Of a stretch of 30,538 nucleotides of DNA, positions 24,581 to 30,538 are shown piece by piece; positions within the stretch are counted from its first letter, which is position 1; every line of letters begins with the position of its first letter. The stretch lies in assembly GCA_031549185.1 (NCBI GenBank), contig JAVBQG010000062.1:1-30538 (forward strand), written 5' to 3'. The notes below the pieces were generated by a model. It did no database searches, had not been told where the DNA came from, and saw only the letters and a list, made by a program, of their open reading frames with translations. The position numbers and the translations under genes were made by a program. The stretch comes from JAVBQG01 sp031549185 (GTDB lineage: Bacteria; Synergistota; Synergistia; Synergistales; Synergistaceae).

Positions 24581-26443
24581 ATGTCCGCGCGAAGGGAGAT
24601 GAACCTGCCGGGAGGGAGGGGCGGCACCGGCATCCGACCGGCGACCGAGAAGCCGGGGAACCTGACGGGGACGCTGCTCCGCATCTTCGGCTATCTGGGG
24701 GAGAACCGCGCGATCCTCCTGCTGGTGGCGCTGGCGATCGTCGCCAGCTCGACCAGCACCATGGCCGGCTACTACCTGCTGAAGCCCATCATCAACCGCT
24801 ACATTGTGCCGGGCGACCTTCACGGCCTCGCGCGCGCGCTCGGCCTCCTCGCCCTCGTCTACCTCGTCGGCGTGAGCGCAAACTACCTGCAAGCGACGAC
24901 GACCGTCAGGCTGGCGCAGAGGACGACCAATGCGATCCGGCGCGAGCTCTTCGACAGAATGCAGACGCTCCCCCTGCGCTACTACGACGCGCATACCCAC
25001 GGGGAGCTGATGAGCCGCTACACGAACGACATCGACAACATCGGCGCGATGCTCGAGCAGAGCTTATCCCAGCTCCTCTCGTCGATCGTCCTCTTCGTCG
25101 GCACGGTGGGCTGCATGTTGCTCCTGAGCCCCCTCCTCTTTCTCGGCACGGCATCCGTCCTCTCGGTCATGTTTCTCACCAGCAGAAAGATCGGCCGCAA
25201 GAGCCGCGGTTATTTTATGGAGCAGCAGCGGCTGCTGGGAAAACTCGACGGCTACATCGAGGAGAACATCACCGGCCTGCGGGAGATCAAGGCCTTCAAC
25301 CACGAAAAACCCTCGATCGACGCCTTCCTCGCGCTCAACGAGAATTTCAGGAGGACGGCGGCCCGCGCCGGCTTCCTGGCGGTGGTCATCATGCCGATCA
25401 TGTTCAACCTCAACAGCATCTCCTACGCCTGCTCCGCCGTGTTCGGCGGCCTGCTGGCGATCCGGGGCGCGCTCGACGTCGGCTCCCTCGCCTCGTACCT
25501 GCTCTTCTCGAAGCAGATCGGCCAGCCGATCAACCAGGTCACCAACCAGATGAACAACATCTACGCGGCAGTCGCCGGCGCAGAGCGGGTTTTCGCGCTG
25601 ATGGACGAACTTCCCGAGGTCGACGAGGGCAAGACGCTCCTCGTCGAGAACGCAACCGGAGAAGGGGAAACGCGATGGGCGTGGCGCATCGCCGGCAGCG
25701 ACACGCCGTTGCGAGGCGATGTGCGCTTCGAAAACGTCTCGTTCTCGTACACGCCGGAAAAACCTGTGTTGAAGGGCGTCTCGCTCTACGCCAAGCCGGG
25801 ACAGGTCATCGCCTTTGTCGGCTCGACCGGAGCCGGCAAGACCACGATCGTCAACCTGATCAACCGGTTCTACGACGTCGACGAAGGACAGATCACCTAC
25901 GACGGGATCGACGTACGCAACATACGCAAGGAGAGCCTGAGGCGATCGCTGGGGATGGTCTTGCAGGACACGCACCTCTTCACGGGGACGGTCATGGAGA
26001 ACATCCGCTACGGACGGCTCGGCGCGTCCGATCAAGAATGCGTGGAGGCGGCAAAAAACACGGGCGCGCACTCGTTTATCAGGCGCCTCGCGAAGGGATA
26101 CGAGAGCCTGCTGACCGACGACGGCGCCAATCTCTCGCAGGGCGAACGGCAGCTGCTGGCGATCGCCCGCGCCTACATCGCCGACCCGCCGGTGATGATC
26201 CTCGACGAGGCGACCAGCTCGATCGACACGCGGACGGAGCTGCGCATTCAGAGGGCGATGGAGGAGCTCATGAAGGGAAGGACCGTGTTCGTCATCGCAC
26301 ATCGACTCTCCACCGTGCGGCACGCGAACGCGATCATCGTGCTGGAGAACGGGGCGATCGTGGAGCGCGGGGACCACGATGAACTTCTGAATCATAGGGG
26401 CCGATATTACCAGCTATATACCGGGGCGGCAGAGCTGGCGTAA
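24581..26443 (+). CDS. ABC exporter half-transporter with intact catalytic site (TM288-like subunit)
   Basis: The 620-residue partner has a Gly-rich N-terminal extension before its membrane domain (about 30-340). Its Walker A is GSTGAGKTT (414-422) and Walker B VMILDEATSSID has the catalytic Glu543. The switch His574 (VIAHRLST) is intact. The signature motif is LSQGERQ, with Gln in place of the second-position Gly, the reciprocal change seen in TM288-type subunits; it completes the degenerate site with the partner. One base separates it from the first subunit, so the two are translated together. An alternative ATG at 24599 has its SD too close. No dedicated regulator is adjacent. Confidence 0.92.
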   Translation: MSARREMNLPGGRGGTGIRPATEKPGNLTGTLLRIFGYLGENRAILLLVALAIVASSTSTMAGYYLLKPIINRYIVPGDLHGLARALGLLALVYLVGVSANYLQATTTVRLAQRTTNAIRRELFDRMQTLPLRYYDAHTHGELMSRYTNDIDNIGAMLEQSLSQLLSSIVLFVGTVGCMLLLSPLLFLGTASVLSVMFLTSRKIGRKSRGYFMEQQRLLGKLDGYIEENITGLREIKAFNHEKPSIDAFLALNENFRRTAARAGFLAVVIMPIMFNLNSISYACSAVFGGLLAIRGALDVGSLASYLLFSKQIGQPINQVTNQMNNIYAAVAGAERVFALMDELPEVDEGKTLLVENATGEGETRWAWRIAGSDTPLRGDVRFENVSFSYTPEKPVLKGVSLYAKPGQVIAFVGSTGAGKTTIVNLINRFYDVDEGQITYDGIDVRNIRKESLRRSLGMVLQDTHLFTGTVMENIRYGRLGASDQECVEAAKNTGAHSFIRRLAKGYESLLTDDGANLSQGERQLLAIARAYIADPPVMILDEATSSIDTRTELRIQRAMEELMKGRTVFVIAHRLSTVRHANAIIVLENGAIVERGDHDELLNHRGRYYQLYTGAAELA

Positions 26444-26455
26444 GGCCGTCGTTCG

Positions 26456-27457
26456 CTACGCACCCTTTCGAACGCGAAGGATGGGTTTTGCCACGCAGGG
26501 CAACAAATCGTTGATCAACTCGGCCATTCCTTCATATTCGTTCAAGGCCTGAAGGCTGATCGTCCAGATTTCGAAGGGCGGAGCCTCTCCGGACAGGAAA
26601 GGTCGATACGGACTCAGGAGTTCCTGACAGCGAAGCGCGTCCTCCTCCCGCTCGTAGGCGAAAAACAGCCAGGTGAAGCTGTATTGTTCGAGGGAGTCGT
26701 TATCCAGATACCCCGGCAAATACAAGTGTCGCAGCATCGTCAGAAAAAGATGGAAATCTCCCAGGATCGTCCAGTAACAATCCAGATTTTCGGGACAGGG
26801 CGCCGGAGCCAAGAAGAACAGGAAACGATCCGTGTTCAGAAATCCGTAGGCATCCGTCGCGATCCTCGGAAAACCCGAATAGTGCGTAAAATCGTAATGG
26901 GACTTATACAGCAGATCGGCCTCCACGAGGCGTTTTTCAGGCATGTGCCGTTGCAGCCACTGTTCGATGCCATCGGGTCCGGCGGCAGTCCTCTCCCCTC
27001 TCCGCCCCTCAGCCCGGGGGAAGTATTTCATCAGGTTTTTGTAAAACGGCCACTCCGTATAAAGCCAGACCAGTTTTTCGCCATCGAAGGCAAACGTTTT
27101 TTCATCTCCGCAACAGGGAACGTCGAAAGAAAATGGCCGGGAAAATTCTTTGATCCCCCTGCGTTGAGCATGCCGACAGTCCAGCAGGCGCTCCAGGCCA
27201 CTCCTTTTCGCCTCGCGCGCTCGATCAATATTTTCAGCAAATCCCGGTTTCAACGGGAGACCAAACTGCCCTGCCAGCTGCTCGAAACGCACGATTCCGC
27301 TTGAGGACAGAAAATACACGCCACTTTCTTTCCGCAAAACCCCCTCTTCGACGCAAGTCTCCGCCTGCCGAAGATCCACCTTCGATACTTTCAGTGTGTC
27401 CGCCGTCCAACAAGGATTCAGCTCGTCAAACAACAAAAGCATGTCTTCCGCATCCAT
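26456..27457 (-). CDS. Unrecognised 333-residue protein
   Basis: I do not recognise this family. It is a soluble-looking protein without a signal peptide or membrane segment. The first about 65 residues (MDAEDMLLLFDEL to GIVRFEQLAG) are helical and could form a winged-helix-like domain. The middle has a CC pair (VPCCGDE) and aromatic-rich blocks (WLYTEWPFYKNLMKYF, YKSHYDFTHYSGFPRIATDAYGFLNTDRFLFFLAPAPCPENLDCYW). The C-terminal half is rich in leucine and aromatic residues (LTMLRHLYLPGYLD, FTWLFFAYEREEDALRC). Codon use resembles its neighbours. The ATG has AGGAG upstream. It is divergent from the PucR regulator and convergent with the ABC operon (12 bases between stops). It is probably a real gene, and a link to the regulator is possible only by position. 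Confidence 0.75.
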   Translation of the reverse strand: MDAEDMLLLFDELNPCWTADTLKVSKVDLRQAETCVEEGVLRKESGVYFLSSSGIVRFEQLAGQFGLPLKPGFAENIDRAREAKRSGLERLLDCRHAQRRGIKEFSRPFSFDVPCCGDEKTFAFDGEKLVWLYTEWPFYKNLMKYFPRAEGRRGERTAAGPDGIEQWLQRHMPEKRLVEADLLYKSHYDFTHYSGFPRIATDAYGFLNTDRFLFFLAPAPCPENLDCYWTILGDFHLFLTMLRHLYLPGYLDNDSLEQYSFTWLFFAYEREEDALRCQELLSPYRPFLSGEAPPFEIWTISLQALNEYEGMAELINDLLPCVAKPILRVRKGA

Positions 27458-27494
27458 GTGTTTTTCTCTCCTCTCCCCGTATGCCTTTTCTGTT

Positions 27495-27503
27495 TGCTAT
27501 AAT
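27495..27503 (+). promoter_or_regulatory. Extended -10 promoter for the PucR-type regulator
   Basis: TGCTATAAT is a perfect extended -10 about 70 bases before the regulator start, in the divergent gap with the unknown gene. No clear -35 is seen, as at 19219. Confidence 0.6.
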
Positions 27504-27572
27504 TTTACTGGAATAAAGTCCTATTACCAACCGAGACGAGGAGCCATCGCACAAAAGAAGGAGGAAAGACGA

Positions 27573-28823
27573 GTGGATATCACGATCAGTGACATCATGC
27601 ATCTGGATTTGATGAAGGGTATAAAACTCATCGCCGGTGCCGGGGGCACTCAAAACAAGGTGGCGAAAGTCGGAATACTCGATTTCGAATTCACACGGCG
27701 CGCGGCAGCTCCAACTCCCGATCGACAGCAACACCCAGGCGAATTTGTCCTCGCCTCTTTCCTCTACGCGGCAGACAACAGCGACCTGTTGCTCGGCGCC
27801 GTCAAACGCATGAAGAAAAACCAAGCCAGCGGACTCGCCATCAAAAACGTTTTCAACCTGGAGATCGACCAGGCGGTTCTTCGTTACGCGAACGAAAACG
27901 ATTTTCCCGTCTTCCTCTTCGTGGACTACGGCGTTTACTTCGAGGATCTCATTGTCGAAATCAGTCGCTTGAAGGATACGCTGGCCTATTACGCTCTTTG
28001 CGAAGATACCGTGAACAAGATCCTGCACGGCAGCTTCGATAAGACAAAGATCAAAAAACTGGCGCTTGAAATCAACTACTCGATCAAGAATTTTTACAAC
28101 ATAACTTATTTCAGGCCAAAAAACGAAAAAGCGCAACGCGAGGCGGACTGCATTCTGGCACGGGGGGTCAACAAACGCCTGTTCGCCAATGGCGACGCTC
28201 TGGTGAAATACAAGGCCGGCATGTTTTTCATCAGTTCCTCGGAGGCGCAACCACAGGCGGAGGAAGCCACATCGGATTCCGTAAACGAGAAACTGCAGAC
28301 CAATATCGGACAGTATCATGTCGGCGTCAGCGATAATCAATATTATCTCGAGGATATAAAAACCGCTTTCCTGCAGAGCTATTATGCCTCGTGCCACGCG
28401 CAGCTCTATGGCAGAGACACGAGCCTGTATAAAAACATCGGCGTCTATAAGCTGCTCTTCCACTCGCTCGACGAAAGATGGCAGGAGGATTACGTAAACG
28501 GAATCATCACGCCCATCGAAGATTACGATTTGAAGAACAAGAGCGGCCTGCTCTCGACTCTGCTCGAATACGAAAGACAGGGCGGCAACATAAAAGAGAC
28601 GGCCACGGCACTCTTTACGCACGAAAATACGGTGCGGTATCGCCTGAAGAAGACCGCCGAAATCTTTTCGACGGATATCAGCGACAAGAACTTCGAATTC
28701 GAGCTGTTCATGGCGCTCAAACTGCACCGCATGCAAAATCTTTGGGCAGACACCCCGCAGGTTTCCATACAAAACAGCGACTCGACACCACCCATGTCGG
28801 CGAATTTCGTCGCCGGATTGTGA
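27573..28823 (+). CDS. PucR-family transcriptional regulator
   Basis: This 416-residue regulator has an N-terminal PucR-like domain (about 3-130: ITISDIMHLDLMKGIKLIAGAGG, then GEFVLASFLYA and a FPVFLFVDYGVYFEDLI block). A central region of unclear fold (about 140-320) follows. The C-terminal PucR helix-turn-helix is LLSTLLEYERQGGNIKETATALFTHENTVRYRLKKTAEI (about 328-367). Such proteins activate or repress purine, amino-acid or other catabolic operons. The first domain probably binds a metabolite. GTG start at 27573 is preceded by GGAGG at 9 bases; the frame opens earlier at 27396, but that part overlaps the divergent gene. The gene ends in a strong terminator before the aminotransferase. Confidence 0.88.
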   Translation: MDITISDIMHLDLMKGIKLIAGAGGTQNKVAKVGILDFEFTRRAAAPTPDRQQHPGEFVLASFLYAADNSDLLLGAVKRMKKNQASGLAIKNVFNLEIDQAVLRYANENDFPVFLFVDYGVYFEDLIVEISRLKDTLAYYALCEDTVNKILHGSFDKTKIKKLALEINYSIKNFYNITYFRPKNEKAQREADCILARGVNKRLFANGDALVKYKAGMFFISSSEAQPQAEEATSDSVNEKLQTNIGQYHVGVSDNQYYLEDIKTAFLQSYYASCHAQLYGRDTSLYKNIGVYKLLFHSLDERWQEDYVNGIITPIEDYDLKNKSGLLSTLLEYERQGGNIKETATALFTHENTVRYRLKKTAEIFSTDISDKNFEFELFMALKLHRMQNLWADTPQVSIQNSDSTPPMSANFVAGL

Positions 28824-28838
28824 GAGAGTAAACCCAGC

Positions 28839-28876
28839 CCCCCTCGTTTTGTTCGTCCAACCTATTTTCGAGGGGG
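28839..28876 (+). terminator. Terminator after the PucR-type regulator
   Basis: CCCCCTCG (28839-28846) and CGAGGGGG (28869-28876) form an 8-bp perfect stem with a 22-base loop, followed by TTTGCGTATTTT. It lies 15 bases after the stop codon. Confidence 0.75.
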
Positions 28877-29038
28877 TTTGCGTATTTTCTCCCTCCGAAC
28901 ATCCCCCTCTTTTGCGATTCAAGGTAACTGAAGGTTGATGCGCTGCGACTTTCTGTCCCCGTTCTGCTCGATCGATTTTCACAAAAAAACCCCCTTTGCT
29001 TTGAAGAAATTCTAAAAAGATCTTGTTGTTCAAAATAG

Positions 29039-29114
29039 ACACCTTCCTTAAATTGAATGGCACAACAGGAGAGAAAAAAAGAGTGTATTCAATCAACTAC
29101 TGCGAGGAAGGTGT
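29039..29114 (+). promoter_or_regulatory. Long leader hairpin overlapping the aminotransferase ribosome-binding region
   Basis: ACACCTTCCT (29039-29048) pairs perfectly with AGGAAGGTGT (29105-29114), 6 bases before the ATG at 29121. Nested within it, ATTGAAT (29052-29058) pairs with ATTCAAT (29087-29093), and CAC/GTG extends that stem. The outer arm covers the purine-rich GAGGAAGG, and the remaining SD-like GTGAGG sits directly beside the stem. The remainder of the 297-base gap (28877-29038) is AT-rich with no gene or convincing promoter. A translational or transcriptional switch is inferred. Confidence 0.55.
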
Positions 29115-29120
29115 GAGGTC

Positions 29121-30389
29121 ATGCAATTCAAATTTGATGTGGAAAGTCTACGCAACGAGTTCCCGGCCTGTCGAAAGGAGATAAACGGCGTGCCCGATGC
29201 GTTTCTGGACGCACCGGCTGGTTCTCAGGTACCACAGCGAGTGGCACAGAAAATCTACGATTATCTGATCTATCACAACGCGAACGAAATGGGCTACTTC
29301 GACCTCGCAATGGAGGCCGTCGAGGTGGAGGAGGGAGCGCGGGCAGCCGTCGCCGACCTCTTTGGGTGCGACGAGTCTGAGGTTGGATTCAGTTGCTCTT
29401 CCACGCAGAACAGCTTCAATCTCGCCCACGCATGCGCAAAAACGCTGAAGCCGGGCGACGAGATTATCATTACAGACATGGACCATCGCTGCAACCGCGC
29501 CTCCTGGATCGCGTTGCAGGAAGTATACGGCGTTGTCGTCAAGAGCGTCAGGGTGGATATAGAGACGCAACAGATCGACATGTCGGACCTGAAGGCCAAG
29601 CTTTCGCCAAAGACGAAGATCGCCGCGTTCAACTGGGCCTCCAACGCCCTGGGCACGGTCAGCGACGTCAAGGCCATGTGCGCCATGGCCCACGAGTACG
29701 GCGCAATCACGATCGTCGACGCCGTGCACTACGCCGCCCACTTCCCCATCGACGTCAAGGACATCAACACGGACGTACTGCTCACCTCTGCCTACAAGTG
29801 GTTCGGCCCCCACGTCGGCGTTATTTACATGAAGAAGGACCTGATCGACAAAATCGATTTCTACAACGTCGAGACCGAGGATTTGATCGGACCTCGCAAG
29901 TTTCACATGGGAACCCCGCAATATGAGCTGCTGGCCGGGGTTACGGAAGCAGTCGAGTTTATCGCGTCCGTCGGCGAACGGTACGCAGGATGCTTCGAGG
30001 TGAAACTTCGCGGCCTGTCGGGGCGCAGACGCAACGTTGTGGCCGGTATGATGGCCATCGACGAGTACGAGGCACCGCTGGCGAAAAAACTGCGCGACGG
30101 CCTGCGGCAGATCCCAGGCGTCACAGTCTACGGTCCGGCGGAGGGAACGCCTCGCACCTCCACCATCGTGTTTACGATGAAGGAGAAAACCCCGGCCGAA
30201 ATCTGCAAGGTTCTCGGAGACAAGGGCATCCACAGCTGGGACGGTGACTTTTACGCGGTCGAACTGGTCAACGACGTGCTGGGGCTCAAGGATTCCGGCG
30301 GTTTGGTGCGTCTCGGTCTCGCCCCTTACAACACCGAGGGGGACATCGACCGGACGCTGCAGACCATTCGCGAAATTGCCGCCCGCTAA
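29121..30389 (+). CDS. Class V aminotransferase-fold PLP enzyme (cysteine-desulfurase-like)
   Basis: This 422-residue cytosolic PLP enzyme of the class V/NifS fold has DAPAGSQVPQRV near the N-terminus, TDMDHRCNRASW, NWASNALGTV, the PLP-contacting Asp200 and His203 (IVDAVHYAAH) and the Schiff-base Lys226 (TSAYKWFGPHVG). It ends in a C-terminal VRLGLAPYNTEGDIDRTL. The pattern fits the cysteine-desulfurase-like subfamily modelled as TIGR01976. No catalytic cysteine of SufS/IscS type is apparent, so the reaction may be a lyase or another transformation of an amino acid. The ATG is preceded by GTGAGG next to a strong leader hairpin. Adjacency to a PucR regulator suggests nitrogen-compound catabolism. 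Confidence 0.9.
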   Translation: MQFKFDVESLRNEFPACRKEINGVPDAFLDAPAGSQVPQRVAQKIYDYLIYHNANEMGYFDLAMEAVEVEEGARAAVADLFGCDESEVGFSCSSTQNSFNLAHACAKTLKPGDEIIITDMDHRCNRASWIALQEVYGVVVKSVRVDIETQQIDMSDLKAKLSPKTKIAAFNWASNALGTVSDVKAMCAMAHEYGAITIVDAVHYAAHFPIDVKDINTDVLLTSAYKWFGPHVGVIYMKKDLIDKIDFYNVETEDLIGPRKFHMGTPQYELLAGVTEAVEFIASVGERYAGCFEVKLRGLSGRRRNVVAGMMAIDEYEAPLAKKLRDGLRQIPGVTVYGPAEGTPRTSTIVFTMKEKTPAEICKVLGDKGIHSWDGDFYAVELVNDVLGLKDSGGLVRLGLAPYNTEGDIDRTLQTIREIAAR

Positions 30390-30410
30390 AGTCGGACATA
30401 AATAAAACAT

Positions 30411-30538
30411 GGTAATCCCCCGGCTCTGCCGGGGGACCCTAAGAGTTTGACATATACGGGAACGGGCTCGATCCTACGACTGTGAACCGCTCAAAGTTTA
30501 CAGCAGGAGGAGGGAGCCCATGGAAGACATCGCCAGTT
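30411..30538 (+). mobile_element. Left end of an IS200/IS605-type insertion sequence (cut by window edge)
   Basis: A perfect 8-bp hairpin (CCCCCGGC/GCCGGGGG, loop TCT, 30417-30435) is typical of the left-end foldback recognised by IS200-type TnpA. A TTGACA (30447-30452) lies downstream. GGGCTC (30464-30469) can pair with GAGCCC (30514-30519), directly abutting the ATG and enclosing the GGAGGAGGG ribosome site, an arrangement known to restrain IS200 transposase translation. The exact outer boundary is uncertain. Confidence 0.75.
30520..30538 (+). CDS. tnpA: IS200-type transposase TnpA, first six codons only
   Basis: ATG at 30520 opens a frame reading MEDIAS up to the window end, matching the usual beginning of IS200 TnpA (a small Y1 HUH transposase). 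The GGAGGAGGG SD is strong but enclosed by the hairpin arms GGGCTC/GAGCCC. Only the start is visible, so the call rests mostly on the upstream element structure. Confidence 0.65.

Noticed and set aside
22852..24684. 610-codon minus-strand frame opposite the ABC exporter
   Set aside because: Shadow of the true gene: Asp/His/Arg-rich, no recognisable fold, no SD. Similar frames at 25064-26395, 27426-29096 and 29148-30410 were rejected for the same reason.
1..30538. CRISPR array, tRNA or rRNA genes, prophage or toxin-antitoxin locus
   Set aside because: No regularly spaced short direct repeats, tRNA-like folds, rRNA sequence, phage structural genes or paired small toxin/antitoxin frames were found on either strand.

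Overview
The window looks like chromosomal DNA of a GC-rich, Gram-negative-type (diderm) bacterium. The ArnC and ArnD homologues imply an undecaprenyl-phosphate/aminoarabinose envelope pathway. The ECF-type RibU, the TGS-like/uridine-kinase fusion, the one-chain L-serine dehydratase and frequent GTG/TTG starts with strong Shine-Dalgarno (SD) sequences remind me of Synergistota. That assignment is an inference from gene content; no rRNA or universal marker gene is present to test it.

Layout. 1-10437 is read almost entirely from the minus strand. In transcription order it holds a nucleoside-kinase-like protein, a large SNF2-family ATPase, a SWIM zinc-finger protein and an M24 Xaa-Pro peptidase (four closely spaced genes, probably one operon). 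A soluble hybrid histidine kinase with three almost identical PAS repeats follows, behind its own structured leader. 10438-15335 is on the plus strand: an exported alkaline phosphatase, then an apparent operon of an eight-repeat PQQ-type beta-propeller, ArnC and ArnD. 15399-17928 is a divergent pair, L-serine dehydratase and an EamA/DMT transporter, with a 19-bp perfect palindrome between them. 17939-18078 is a 140-bp palindromic intergenic repeat. 18203-22659 is a run of small housekeeping-type genes: RibU, RNase H (opposite strand), nitroreductase, YbaK-type Cys-tRNA(Pro) deacylase, Tag DNA glycosylase and two tandemly duplicated alpha/beta hydrolases. 22840-26443 encodes both halves of a heterodimeric ABC exporter with one degenerate ATP site. 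26456-30389 holds an unrecognised gene, a divergent PucR-type regulator and a class V aminotransferase-fold enzyme whose start lies at the foot of a long leader hairpin. The right edge is the left end of an IS200/IS605-type element, cut by the window boundary.

How the genes may work together. The kinase-SNF2-SWIM-PepP operon pairs a DNA-dependent ATPase with a SWIM protein, a recurrent but poorly understood bacterial pairing. The propeller-ArnC-ArnD operon suggests lipid-linked aminoarabinose synthesis tied to an envelope protein, although the rest of the Arn pathway is absent here. The PucR regulator next to the PLP enzyme suggests a nitrogen or amino-acid catabolic switch.

I see no CRISPR array, tRNA, rRNA, prophage or obvious defence island. 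The least explained items are the SNF2/SWIM operon, the triplicated PAS module, the mutually exclusive hairpins at 3390-3446, the long leader hairpin at 29039-29114 and the unknown gene at 26456-27457.
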